A program made the translations under genes and the position numbers. 64,000 nucleotides of DNA, taken from positions 8,589,245 to 8,653,244 of the forward strand of contig JABBOT010000007.1 of NCBI GenBank assembly GCA_016165875.1. Reading direction: 5' to 3'. This document shows, piece after piece, positions 27,546 through 39,672 of this stretch (its first letter is position 1; the number at the start of each line of letters is the position of its first letter). Under the pieces are notes generated by a model. The model saw only the letters and a list, made by a program, of their open reading frames with translations, did not search any database and was not told the DNA's origin. This DNA is from Acanthopleura granulata (lineage: Eukaryota > Mollusca > Polyplacophora > Chitonida > Chitonidae).

Positions 27546-28901
27546 ATATCAACGTCGCATGGCGTCATATCACTCTGAATTCTGTGGCCTTATTTAAAAA
27601 TTCGCTGCTTATTTTCACTTCCAGCTTCGGGCAATGTGCGTCAAATTTACCCCTTTTTTTGTTGGGTTTTTTTCGGTTTTCTTCCCCATAAATCTATAGT
27701 GTTCCGAATCATTGTCAATGGAACACAAACCACCAAGCTTTATGTTTGCACACAAGAAACCGGTTTACCATAATGAGGAACTTTTCCCTCCTCTCGTAAT
27801 TTGGACCAAAGACGTGCAGTCATTTGGTTCGAATTCACTACCTCAGGCTTCTAATGCATTTATTTCATGTTCTTAACCTCTTCAAATAGTTTCAGTTTTC
27901 TCGTGGGAGGTTTGTGTTCTCATAAGATCTCAAATTTTCCTTAAAAGAGCAAGAACTGTGCATTCCCGTGAGTTGATTGTGTAGTGACAAATCCAGTTAG
28001 TCATTGAGGAGGAGTGTTGACAGTTTCTTGTTTCTGCTTGCTTGGTAAAGTCCCTAAGATAATTTAACATTACTTGTAGACACGTGTTTTCCGTCGTTTT
28101 TGTATACTTTTTCTTTACTTTTGTTTACTTTTTTGTGAAGTTTTCATGTAATTAGATTCAAACAAACCTCCTGAGTTTCCATCTGGCTTGATCCGATATC
28201 CACCCACCAAATTGCCGGCCGCCGCCATATAAGGAAAATTGGTGAAACACCTATGAAATAAATACATTGTTCCCTTCGTCCGAGATATATGATCTAAAAT
28301 ATCTCGGAGAAACCAGTTTCCTCGGAGGTATTGCTTTATGTCCGTTTATCTTTCGCTTGAATTTGAAACTCTGAAAAATCTTACCGTTTATAATGCAATG
28401 TTAAATAGGTGGGTACACGATATTCTGCATAAATCTTAACACGTTGTTAGCATTCTTAGCATTACCGAGGAGTCGGATTATGCCATAAATTCTATTTTTC
28501 ATATATCACACAATATGTAAATTAAAGACAAATTTAAACTCAGGTATCGTGAGTTTCGACTTTCGATTGACATTTAGTTGTTTTATCTGGCTTTGAACAT
28601 GTTTGTCTGTTTGATTTACTTTGCCTCTTCTTATTATCCCTTCCAAAACCCTTTTCCTGTTTCCTGGTTTTGAAAATGCTCTTGCCATGATATGGCTCAA
28701 ACATTGTTCACGTGGCCTTTTATTCATTCATTTAATTTAATCATCAATTTCACCCGGGTTTTCACTAAATAGCGGTGGCATAAATTCTCCATTAAGGAAT
28801 CTTGTGTTAGATGTCATATTATTATTCCACCGGAACTTTTGCATTCCCCACAATGTGGCGAGATATATGGCTATATCACCTAGTTCAGGACTTCCATTGC
28901 T

Positions 28902-29120
28902 GGGGCCTGCTTGACCAAAGTGGTTAGCGTGCTAAGGCAGAAGTGCAATGAGCCATGGAACACTCATCAATGCAGTCGCTATGAGTTCAAGCTCATCTCA
29001 TGCTGGCTTCCTCTCCGGCAGTAAGTGGGTAGGTCTGCCAACAACCCTGCGAATGGCCTTAGATTGCCTGGTTTCGTCCCAATATAATTCTGGCCGCCGA
29101 CGCCTACGTCATTTAGTCTT
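28902..29120 (+). repeat. SINE, tail truncated
   Basis: GGGGCCTGCTTGACCAAAGT, GGTTAGCGTGCTA, GTCGCTATGAGTTCAAGCTC and CTCATGCTGGCTTCCTCTCC, ending at CTGGCCGCCGACGCC. Head with A- and B-box-like motifs intact but diverged. Confidence 0.75.
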
Positions 29121-29547
29121 CTCAAAAAGAAAAAAACAAAACAATCAAATCCAATATCTCCAACAGTCACTCTCTAATACTTGCCGCTGAACGTGAATTC
29201 GTCCTTGATCAGTGTAAGGTTCGTAATGTCAAGCAGTAGTTCTTTGGAGACTCTTTCCATGCCGTAGTTTAAGTGAAACCCCAGGTCAAGCTTCAAAGAC
29301 TGCATGCAGTATTTCATCAAAGGATAGATTGTTATACACATGAAGAAATGCACATGCTTTCGATTTATCTAACAAATTTTGCTGTGTCCGATGGGTGTGT
29401 ATTCTGTAGAAAATGGGAGCTAGAAAAAATTTTCAGTTTATAACTTGGTGAGTTATTCATTGTGATATGTTTGGTCTCACTTATGTTAGAATACCCGAAA
29501 CAAGGTTAACAGGAATGGTGCGTGGATATGGTACCTGTATTTGTTAA

Positions 29548-29724
29548 CTTATTTGATTGGAGTTTTACCCAGCACTGAGGACGATTTCACTTTATACGAC
29601 TGGGGTTGGGGTTGGGGGTTGGAGAACCACTCGACCATCTAAAGGTTCCAGACAGGAGGAAGTTCTAGACAGAGCTGGACTTCATCTCACGGCAACCTGA
29701 GTCATTGCGCGGCCCTAACACACT
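29548..29724 (-). repeat. Diverged SINE containing a G-rich insertion
   Basis: Plus-strand order ATTGGAGTTTTACCCAGCAC, ATTTCACTTTATACGACTGG, then GACCATC is the SINE reversed. A telomere-like GGGGTTGGGGTTGGGGGTTGG run (29602-29622) replaces part of the body. Confidence 0.55.
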
Positions 29725-30263
29725 ATCTCTTCGGCCACTTTACCGATAGCACTTATTATGTGTACTCTTTGTGCAGCTAAGGTGTCATGCAGTTTTCCCT
29801 GCCTTAGCTTATCACAGAAAACATCCACGCATTCAGCTAATTTTATCTGCTTCGTGATTACAGAAACCCTTATACGCAGATAGCTAGTGTAATTGTAACA
29901 CGCTTCTTCCAAGAGACACCAGGGCCTACATACCCGCCCACTTAGCTGGCAGTAGGTCACTCCAGAATGGTATCATCCATCCAGCTGCCACTAAATCTTT
30001 CGAAGTTGACAGTCCATGGGTATAGTGTGACAGATCACCTTGGCTCAGAGTAACGACAAATCTTTGCCAATCGTGCCATTAAAAAAACAGGAATGAAATG
30101 GGAAATAGAACTCCAAAATCTTCTGCCAAAATCTTCTGCCTTTTACTTCGCACGGCTGTAAAAACCAGCTGATCTAATTTTTACTGTATCTAAATCAACG
30201 AGGAAGTTTTCCTGTCTAAGTAACTCAAGGCCAAGCTGTGTAGTCTTTGTTCATTCCTGTTTT

Positions 30264-30433
30264 GATTGATTGATTGATTTATTTATTTATTTCATTGGTG
30301 ATTTACGCCGTACTCAAGAATATTTCATTTATACGACGGGGGCCACCATTATGGTCGGAGGAAACCGGACAGACAACGGGGAAAACCCACTGGTTGATGG
30401 CAGATCTTTCCACGTACGGCCGGACAGGAAGTG
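30264..30433 (-). repeat. SINE, body and tail
   Basis: On plus: (GATT)n and (ATTT)n, then TACGCCGTACTCAAGAATAT, CGACGGGGGCCACCATTATG and CCACGTACGGCCGGACAGGA. The head is lost. The ORF at 30274-30459 is a SINE shadow. Confidence 0.75.
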
Positions 30434-30449
30434 AAAGGAGCATTATAAA

Positions 30450-30960
30450 CTGCATTTGAAATACCTCCCCTGATTTTCTTTATTTTTTGCACCGAATTAA
30501 ATGCAGTCAAACATTTTTGATTGTATGGTGAGTTTCATTGGCCACCCTGACACTTTTGTGCTTCTCTCTGAATAAAGTTCTTGTGAAGAGTGCTCCTTTG
30601 ATGTGTATGAAAAAGTAGCTTGGCATTAAATTTCCGGGGCCTACGTGGCTCAGTCGGTTAGCGCGCTAGTGCAGCGCAATGACTTAGAAGCCTCCCACCA
30701 ATGCGGTCGCTGTGAGTTCAAGTCCGGCTCATGCAGGCTTCCTGTCCGGCCGTACGTGGGAAGGTCTGCCAGCAACCTGCGTGGGTTTCCGCCGGGCTGT
30801 GCCCGGTTTCCTCCCACCATAATGCTGGACACTTTCGTATGAGTGAAATATTCTTGAGTAAGGCGTAAGTACCTCTCAAATAAACCAAATTTCCGCTTTA
30901 GGGTAAGAGAAAAGTCGGGTGACGTCAGTGGTGAACCATCCCTTTCCCTTTAATATAGTG
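30450..30960. repeat. Foldback family F1 copy split by a SINE
   Basis: The left part (30450-30636) has ATGCAGTCAAACATTTTTGA and GTTCTTGTGAAGAGTGCTCC. The sequence resumes at 30887 with AAATTTCCGCTTTAGGG and CAGTGGTGAACCAT, as in the spacer and right arm of the 3467-3989 copy. The intervening 250 bases are a SINE. Confidence 0.65.
30637..30886 (+). repeat. Full-length tRNA-derived SINE with 9-bp target duplication
   Basis: The best-preserved copy. Head GGGCCTACGTGGCTCAGTCGG holds an A box (TGGCTCAGTCGG) and GAGTTCAAGTCC a B box, so pol III promoter elements are visible. Then the body CCGTACGTGGGAAGGTCTGC and TTTCCTCCCACCATAATGCT, and a short tail. AAATTTCCG occurs at both ends (30628-30636 and 30887-30895), a target-site duplication. 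Confidence 0.85.
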
Positions 30961-31608
30961 CTCCAGGCCTGTATTACAAGAGAACCATGGTCAGTTCAAC
31001 TTGGACCTGAAACGCACAGGCACTGAAGAGGGTACCTCGTTCAAGAAGTATGAAATTGAGACGGGGAGATATAGAAAGTAGTCTACTAAATGTAATCTGT
31101 TGGACTCAGACAAAGGTGAATTATGGCCTGATACATTGATCCGGTCATTAAAGATACTATCGATATTTTGCGGAGGCAATCGCATGAAGGAACACCTGAT
31201 CAGTTCAGTGTTGTGCGTAAGAATCTCCTCAAGGCCGGGAGATACATATTTTTAGACATCATGTCGACATACCAACGACATCGATTAAAATCTTGATTGA
31301 TTACCTCCTCTTCCATAGGGTTCAGTCGCTATACAATTTCTTTGTTCACCCGAAGCCATAGGGTTATCTGTGCGATATCCGGATATGAATTCGCCTTTCT
31401 GAGATGGTTTAAAAAAAAGTTCTCACCTATTAATCTCTCCTCAGACAACGACAGGGGTGTGTAACGCATGCAATTGTTGTTACACACAGTCCATGCCAAG
31501 AAATTTATATGAGAGCCATCCCTTTCGTTTTGAAATATTTCACCACACTCCATTCAGAGGAATTTGTGAAGCACTGTTTAGGTCAGTACAAGTATTAAAC
31601 AGAATTTC

Positions 31609-32061
31609 TGTGGCCCATATAAGACATTTTCCTTTTTTTCTAAACCTGTAACTCTTTTTCCATTCACACCCAGGCGGAAACGTTTTCACTCAGGTAGAAA
31701 TTCATGTGATATATGGTGCCTGGTTCTGGTCCAAGGATGGCAGAAAAGAATGTTCAACTACATCTCATGACAGCAGGTATGAAATATTTTCTTTCTACAC
31801 ATGGTGACATTCTTTAGCTATTGTTCATTTCCTCGGGAGTAAGAACGAGGCTTCTCGTACCACGTGAGCTTCCACTTGGGCGAAAAGGCTCTCGCCTGGG
31901 TGAAAAAATTTCCATCTATGTTAGAAGTGTTCCACCCGGGTGAAAACCTTTTTACCTAAGTGGGAGCCGTTTTCATTCACGTGGGAACTGTTTTCACCCA
32001 GGTGAAAACCGAGAAAAAAGTTACAGAATTTAAAAAAGGAAGACGTCGAATATGGGCCACA
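31609..32061. repeat. Foldback element F2 with iterated CACCCAGGTGAAAA motif
   Basis: The termini TGTGGCCCATAT (31609) and ATATGGGCCACA (32061) are inverted. The arms continue with matching ctttttttctaaacctgtaac on the left and gttacagaatttaaaaaaggaag on the right. The interior repeats palindrome-like GGGTGAAAA and TTTTCACCC words at least six times. No ORF, so a MITE-type element. Confidence 0.7.
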
Positions 32062-34800
32062 ATATAGTACAATGTTTATCGTCGTCTCACTAAACGTTTT
32101 ATGCTTTGCGTGATAGACTCTATCACATGTCTATAGGTAATAATCTATAGGTAAGAATACATTCTTGTACATATTGACTGACTGAATGTTTGATTGCTTG
32201 GCGTATGAGGGCGTGTAGTCCAGAGCTATTTCACTATTCAACGATGACCAGTGTCTTTGGCGGAAGAAACTAGAGTGGTCTAACAAAACCCTGTCCCTGT
32301 GCATTGCTGGTGCACTGATTCTCAGCTGTAGAGCCAACACAGTGTGTCAGCCATATTGGTGACCTATAAGCCAAGGTATAGTGACGTAAGAGGAACTTTG
32401 TGTAAATCTGTAAATGCCTCTTGCAGGCAGAGTTTTCAGGAAGTCTTCATGTCTGAGCCTGGCATGGAACAAACACTTGCCGTGACAGAACTGCAGTGAC
32501 CGAGTTGATAGCATACATCTTGTAGACTCTATTTTCTGGTTCATTCTCCATGCAGCAGATATATTTTTATCGTGGGTTTCAGTTTTTTGTAATAAAATCA
32601 ACGCTCTCACGTGTTTGCTTCGTAAAAATGTTTTAGAATACTGCTGTATGATGTTTTCATCTGAAGTAATGACGAAATGTGCCAAACTTGTCAGGGAAAA
32701 CTTCTAAAATACAGCTAAAATTATACAAAACCATATGTTCCTGAGGGGTTTCACTCTCCTAGACGCTCAACCAACACCCGTTCATGGACCCGATTAGGCC
32801 TTCCAGCCCCTGTACCTCAACCGACGGTTTGGGTTTCTCATTTGAATGGACAGTTCTGCATGTAATCTGGCCATGGGCATTTCAAAATTTCTCACGAAGT
32901 TCGGCTTGGTAGACGTTAGGCCCTATATTGGCACCCCTAAGACCGTTGCATTAGTAGACAATAAGCCAGATAGCAGATTCGAGTTGTCCAAATTTGCACA
33001 TGAGTAGATTGCATCATATATTAGACAAATAAAACCACGGGGTCATTCATGTTTATCTATTAACATTACAGACTTCGGCGACAGCAGTGTATAGAGCCCA
33101 GATCTAATTTCTGAGTCACACAGACACATCAAATGCTCGAAATGGGCTGAACTGTGTGTGACGGCCTAAGGTTACAATACTTTTATCATAGCCACGAAGA
33201 ACTGTTTGTCCACCAGCGAAGGAAATCCGGTCATGCGCAGCTGAAACAGCTATCTGGCTTGTACGTCCTACATTTCGCAGATTGTAAATTCCAAATTGAC
33301 GGTGCATATACACGTTGACTCACATGCGTGTTACACAGGCTCATGCAATATTAGCCCGTTTGGGCGATATCGTCGCAGTAAATCTATATTTCCCACTTTG
33401 TTCAAAATTTGATCGAGACTGTTTCCTCCTCATGAAATCAGTGACATCGGTAATTAATAATAAGACATATACTTTTGGCTGGAGACAGTGATAGTTTCAA
33501 TCTGTATAAAAGGAAGCTTTCTCTCAGTCTGACAAATCCATTCACTATTTGATCACCTAAAATTATTATCATTTTCCACCGAATCGTTTCAACCACACAT
33601 CTCTTAGTCCGAAACAAACTCGCTTGAACAGGTTTTTTTTTTTAAAAATCTTTAAGCAATCACATAAGACCTGTCGAGGACATCGATTTCATTTTAAAAT
33701 TCGATATTTCATGAAGCTATATAAAGAGCTCTTCAGTCTTTGAGTGTGAATATGTATTTTTGCAGGTGAGCAGAAACACGAAGCCCCTCAACCCTATCAA
33801 AGTACGCGAAAGAGATATGTGGCGCATTTATTTTCATACGTACTAGGTCCAAGGCCAGTGCATTTTTTGCCGGACTGCTTGTTTTGAATCGTTTTGTTCA
33901 TCAAATTTTCAAATTGTTACGAGAGGTAGTAATCGGATAGTGGCAAGTGTATATCATGCATACCAGGAGAGCCACAAATTCCATTATCCCCTAACACTTA
34001 TAACTGATTGATGACAACTGTTTTAACGCTATTATCTTAAAATAACTTATATTCAAGCTGTTACGCTGGAGCCAGAATCCAGTAACATCTTTTCATGGGA
34101 ATCGGCCACCTGCACGATAACCTAATAACTAAATAACTGTCCTAGTCACTACTACCTCTCCCCCAACCAGCCTCCTCACTATCCGGTGTTAAAATACAAG
34201 AAAAAACGCCGCCAATTCAACGCCCACCATTCCATCATCCGCCTACCTTTCTATTTGATTGGGCCAATTTAGCGCTCAGCATCGAGGTTAAGTACCAACC
34301 AGGCCCTCTCTCTGCGAGCATATCACTCTGTTTCCAATGCATTATTGATCAGATTCACGGCATCTTGTGGTTTACATTAATGACATAACAGAGCTATAAA
34401 ATCGCAACAAACAATGCTACAGACCGCAACAAAGAAACAAAAAATGGGGAAAAAATGGCTTGAATCAGCAATTACAAACCAGAGCTATGGTTGGAAATCC
34501 ATTTCACATACATGTAACGTCTGTTGATTTTTTTGTTGCGCAGTAATCTATCCTGGAAACTAGAAGTAAGGATTTCAGCAAGGGCTACAAGTGGGACTGA
34601 TGATTGTGTCGAATAAGTGTAGAGACAATAGAAATAAAAGCCATCAATTAGGTAATCATTCGTTTATCTCCAAACAAAAACAACCTTTAAAAGAAAAGGA
34701 AACAAAAAATGTAAGCAAAGTTACTTCAGAAGAGGTTATGGACAGATCTAAACGGGCACAGACATTTTTTATGACGTGCTTGGTATCTCTGTAATTTCTT
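32062..34800. other. No gene recognised
   Basis: Short ORFs only and no repeat copy identified. 32347-32685 (minus, 112 codons) has no recognisable motif. Confidence 0.4.
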
Positions 34801-35047
34801 TGTTTATTTACTTCATTGGCGTTTTACGTTGCACTCAAGAGTATTTCACTTATACGACGGCGACCAGCATTGTGGTGGGCATGCAGAGCTCGGGGAAAAC
34901 CCACGACCATCTGCAGGTTGCTAGCAGACCTTCCCACATGCGGCCGGAGAGGAAGCTAGCATGAGCTGGACTTGAACTCACAGTTACCGCATTGGTGGGA
35001 GGCTTCTGATCATTACGAAGCGCAAGCGGGCTAACCTACTGGCACCT
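34801..35047 (-). repeat. Full-length SINE
   Basis: On the minus strand: head with TTAGCCCGC and GTGAGTTCAAGTCCAGCTC, then CATGCTAGCTTCCTCTCCGG, CGTATAAGTGAAATACTCTT and a T/A-rich end. B box GTTCAAGTCC intact. Confidence 0.8.
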
Positions 35048-36084
35048 ATAAATCACCTTTAACTCTGGAGGCCATGGCATGCGCCATTTTAGAGAAACCT
35101 GTTACACGATGTCGCGTCATACGTACGCTCTTCAGTATTAGAGCAGCAAAGTACGTGTGCAAAGTACGTTCCCCTTTATTACAAAGGAAGGTCATACATT
35201 GTAGCCTCCAGGTTGAGAATTTGGGGGAAACCCGAAGACGTATTCCACTTCCACTTTCTCGTTGAAAATGGCTATAAAGTATGTAAGAATTGTCTCCGTA
35301 GTCACAAGGAAAAACAGCCGATTTAGCACTACTTCTGTATGGCAAAGTCGTGAAGGAGCGGTGACGTCACAGCGGAAACAGATAATCTCAGGTGGTAGAA
35401 ATAACTCGCCCTTGATTTGTTAAAGTTGAGAGCGTGGCAGCCCGTTCGATTTACCGACGTGCGTGTTTTTGCTTACTTTGAAATGCGATATCTCGGTTTT
35501 CTTACATCACGAAAGTAAAAAGTGCTTTTTTTTTAAATAGGAGTGTTTATCGACATATATATACATTTTGTCATTCCAAAAAGGGCATTTATGCCTGTAT
35601 GTAAGAAAGTGCCCTTTTGCGTTCCTTGATGACAAGTTGTGTGCACTATTTTATAAGCAAAGGGGTAAATTCTAGTGGTGTTGCGATAAGAATTATTTTT
35701 CCAAGACATTAGGAGTTTGGAGACTTCATTTAATTGATCTCCAACCTGGATGAGCGCATCCACATTGTATTGGCTGGGAAATCGGTTATTTTTATGCGGA
35801 CATAACATTATCGACATGCACACCCAACTGACCCGGCAATCGCCAGTTCAACCGCCCAAAGGCTTGCATGGTCACGTCGTGGGCTGCAGATTTTTGATCA
35901 CTGACTCTCGCTGATGGGAATGTTTGTAAGGGTTTTCTGACGAACTGCATTCCAAAGCAGCCGTTGTGCAAGAGGAAGCTTCTTTAGTAAGGCATATCAC
36001 ATCGTTGTAATAAACAAAATTGTATGTATTTATGCTTAGGTTTTACGCCCTATAATTTATCAGTTATATGTCGACGATGGAGTC

Positions 36085-36640
36085 CTTACAATGTATATGT
36101 ATATACTGCGTCTTCTTGTGACAGAGCGAGTCCGTGCCACCAAAGTGCTGCCGCCACTGAAGCATCATGTCGAAGACACCAGACAAGACACGCCACCCAA
36201 TTACATTATACTGTCGCCGGGCAGATCCGTCCTGTTTGCTTTAACCTCTTACTGTAGAGCGCCACGCGACGCAGCAATAAGGGTCACTTATAAAGTAACA
36301 GGGGCCTCCGTGGACCAGTCGGTTAGCGCGCTATCGCAGCACAATGACCCGTAGCCTCCCATCAATCCGGCCGCTGTGATTTCAAAACCAGCTCATGCTC
36401 GCTTCCTCTCCGGCCGTACGGGGGAAAGTCTGCCAGCAACCTACGGATGGTCGTGGCTTTCCCCCCGAGCTCTGCCCGGTTTCCTCCCACCATAAAGCTG
36501 ACCTCCGTCGTATAAGTGAAACATTCTTGAGTACGACGTAAAACCCCAATCAAATAAATACATAAATAAATAAATATAAGTCTGTGGTACGACCCGATCC
36601 GGGATTAATCCACTAGCCTACGGAGGCGGTCCAAATAAAA
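36085..36640 (+). repeat. Older dispersed repeat R3 interrupted by a SINE
   Basis: 36085-36300 (CCACTGAAGCATCATGTCGA, CATTATACTGTCGCCGGGCA, GTCCTGTTTGC, gagcgccacgcgacgcagca) continues after the SINE at 36577-36640 (AAGTCTGTGGTACGACCCGA, ctagcctacggaggcgg). A partial copy lies at 56575-56760. I remember this repeat as widespread in molluscs, which is unverified here. Confidence 0.55.
36301..36576 (+). repeat. Full-length SINE inserted in repeat R3
   Basis: GGGGCCTCCGTGGACCAGTCGG head with GGTTAGCGCGC, full body, CTTGAGTACGACGTAAAACC and an (AAATAAAT)n tail. The flanks read TATAAAGT on the left and TATAAGT on the right, consistent with a decayed target duplication. Confidence 0.85.
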
Positions 36641-36914
36641 TTACATTTATGTTCGTATGTAAATACGATTTATGCTGGACAGACTATTTAGGAATTATAC
36701 ATCCGAATGAAAAGTAACCAAAAGCCTGAAAATAACAAATGCCGCCTTAGTATGGGTTCTTATTCGAATGGATGTTGTTGTATATAGAACAGCCGCTGTG
36801 GAAGCCGATCGATGTCCTTACGCCGTCTATTAGGTGAAGGTCCCCTATAGGCTGCCATATACACATGTAGACTGATCTCATTTTAGCGAGTTTCTTATAT
36901 GCGTCTTTCTTAGC

Positions 36915-36968
36915 TTGGCCACCGTCCAATATTCTTCGGTAAGATGTAAAACTCCAGTCAAGCATAAT
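36915..36968 (+). repeat. SINE tail fragment
   Basis: GGCCACCGTCCAATATTCTT, CGGTAAGATGTAAAACTCCA, GTCAAGCATAAT: the 3' end of the SINE only, immediately before the next SINE copy in the same orientation. Confidence 0.55.
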
Positions 36969-36976
36969 GGTGAACA

Positions 36977-37225
36977 TAGTGCAGCATAATGACCCAGGAA
37001 CCTCTCATCAATGCGATCGCTGTGAGTTCCAGCGCAGTTCACGCTGGTTTCCTCTCCGGTCGCACGTAGGAAGGTCTGCCAGGAACCTGTGGATGGTCAT
37101 GGCTCTCCCCGGGGCTAAGCCCGGTCTCCTCCCACCATAATTCTGGCCGCCGTCGTATAAGTGAAATATTTTTGAGTACAGCGTGAAGAGCAATGAAATA
37201 AATAAACAAACAAACAAATAAATAA
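36977..37225 (+). repeat. SINE, head truncated
   Basis: TAGTGCAGCATAATGACCCA, ATCGCTGTGAGTTCCAGCGC, full body GGTCTGCCAGGAACCTGTGG and CTCCTCCCACCATAATTCTG, ending in an (AAAT/AAAC)n tail. Confidence 0.8.
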
Positions 37226-37660
37226 CGGTGGCTGGCAAATACTTAGCTCAGGGTAAGCATTTTTTCTCTATGCACCGAGTTTCCACCATGGCCTTTTATC
37301 ATAAACTGAAACGACCTTACTCCTGATAAACTTGTCCCTATAACTGTGCATTTTCACTTATTTACTTAGTTGTTGTTTAATGATCTAATTAACACTTCCA
37401 CTTAAACGATGGTGGTGACTGTATAAGTGGAATAACCGACCCGCCTCTGGTGAGATACTGGCGAACTCTTCCACTGGTGATACAGCATGGTACTGGTGGA
37501 AGGCAAGTTAAATTTCTCCATCCAACCGCATGCCAAGATCACAAAAAGAACACCATGGACCGCGAACTGCCACCAAGGCCCCACGAAAGGAGGCAGCTTG
37601 AATGGGTACGTAAGACAGAGACAGGAGAGACACTCTGAATAAGATTCAACAGTTTTGCTT

Positions 37661-37666
37661 TTTATT
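37661..37666 (-). terminator. Possible distal polyadenylation signal
   Basis: AATAAA on the minus strand, placed where the dense SINE cluster to the left gives way to the SINE-poor 37.7-42.2 kb stretch. It could end a 4.6 kb 3' UTR. Only the hexamer is seen; usage is unknown. Confidence 0.15.
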
Positions 37667-39510
37667 CGTCATACGGAAAACAGTTCGTAACACAAAACTG
37701 GCACAGTATACTGAAGGCGGTGTGCATACATGCATATAGTTTCTAAGGACTACCCTGAAACTCAGATGAATTAAAAGCAGGGAATAAAAAACCATTCAAA
37801 AGATGTCAAATTAAAACCAAGATATATTGATATAGAGATAAGAGGCAGCAAGTCTGGAAGAATGTGGGCCATTTGTTTTCGGCTATAACTGCAAATAAAA
37901 AGTCAGCGGAAGTACCAAGTGCAGTCAGATCCAAATCTGTAGATCTTAATAGCAGATCACTTCAATTCAAACTTCAGTTAACAGTAGTCGACGACAAATG
38001 CCAATATACTAGATGGTTTGGTGTTCCATGTAGGCTTAAAGCTGAAAGTCTTTTTTTTTCTACAATTTTGAGGCGGCTCGATTATACACACAAACAGCAA
38101 TGTGGTTAACCTACAGTAAATGCTGTCGTGCAGACAGAGTTCAGTTACATTCAGATGTATTCCACAATGCTGAAATAAAAAGCAGCTTGTTTGCACGCAT
38201 CAATAGCGCGAGAATTAAAATCTGTCCAAATAACAGTCTTTTCTAGTTTTATTTTTCTGACAGTGGTAAAAGTGCCGAAAATTACAAAATAACATTCTAC
38301 TGTGGTCTGATTATTCAAAAATTACACATAGTCGATCGAAGTAAGAGGACAGGTTCTTATATGAACGTGCAAACACGGTTGTGATCCACGGCACTACATA
38401 CGTGTATGTACACGTATTCAAACTACGAATTCAGAATACGAGCAAATCGCACACATGTCGCATGACGTTACTGAGCCTAGTATAACGACCATATCAGACC
38501 AACGCAGAATGCAATATTTCAATGCCTTGGAGCAACAGGAGATTCCTTTACGTGGCAGAACATTTAGTACTCAGCCATGTTCAGTTGAACTGTGCAGAAG
38601 ATAGGTTGTATGTGTGCAATCTGGATACCTCATTGAGAGAACGCATTAACATCAGCACGATTGTATGTTAATGATCATGAGGGTGTTATTTAAGATAAAA
38701 TTTTGAATACACGGATAATGGGGGAAAACAGAATACAAAATGCCATCATGTCGCTGATGTAGAAATATTAGGTTATCTTACACTGAGGATGAGGGTACAG
38801 CTCAGTGGGCGATACCTGTTCATGTACTTGGCCGCAGCTTCCTTTCAGGATGCGTAAGCTGGAGAGTTCAGGTTAGAGGTTTAAGCTCGATACCAGAACT
38901 TTGTTTCTGCTTAAGTAGACTGAGACTTCAAAAGAAGCCATATTAAAAACAGAGCACACGATGAAGGCAAAATGATAAGACATCAAAGAGGGTATCTCCA
39001 GAGAAGCCAGGGAGGCGACAAACATTTACAGTGTATGACTTGGGGGTTACACTCACAAATGAACGTTTTCAATTAGTGACATTTTTGGAGACCCTGTAAC
39101 TGGTAACTTTCCTGCATGACAGCAACACTGCCATAGTCCACAATCTTATACTTGGTGTGCACTTAATGCAACTGTATAGATTGTGTACACGTGTGTAAAA
39201 GTCACAATTTATGGAATGCTGTTAACACAGAAACAAAGTGGTTCGTAAGTCTAAAAACTGACCAAAAACGAAGTCATCATTGTAAGATCTCAATAGACCT
39301 TAACTAAAAGCTTATAAATGTACATGAAAAACATAGTAGTGCAAATATACAATAGCTGTGACTCGTAATTCGTGTTCTCTTGCCCTGTGGCTCCTCTCTT
39401 GGTAAACAGCTCATGTTAAAAGACAGGAGGTCCAGTTTAAAAAAAATAGAATCAATTTAAAAAGATGGCAGGTCCACTTTAAAAGGATTAAAACGACCTA
39501 GGTTAAAAGA

Positions 39511-39672
39511 TTCATTCATTTGTTTGACGGGAATTTTTCGCTGCACTCAGAAATATGTCACTTATACAATGGAGGCCAGCATTATGGTGGACAGGAAACG
39601 AGGAAGAGCTCAGAGATAACACATAACCATCTCTAGGTTACTGGCAGATCTTCCCACGCATCGCCGTGGAAC
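39511..39672 (-). repeat. Degenerate SINE, body and tail
   Basis: On plus: TCGCTGCACTCAGAAATATG, TCACTTATACAATGGAGGCC, AGCATTATGGTGGACAGGAA and GGTTACTGGCAGATCTTCCC. Head absent. Confidence 0.6.

Noticed and set aside
30645..30842. Possible functional tRNA gene (A and B boxes present)
   Set aside because: The boxes belong to the SINE head; no cloverleaf with a matched acceptor stem can be drawn and SINE body follows.
31329..31651. Opposed ORFs of about 70 codons just left of the F2 foldback
   Set aside because: Overlap each other on both strands, no domain, and one runs into the foldback terminus.
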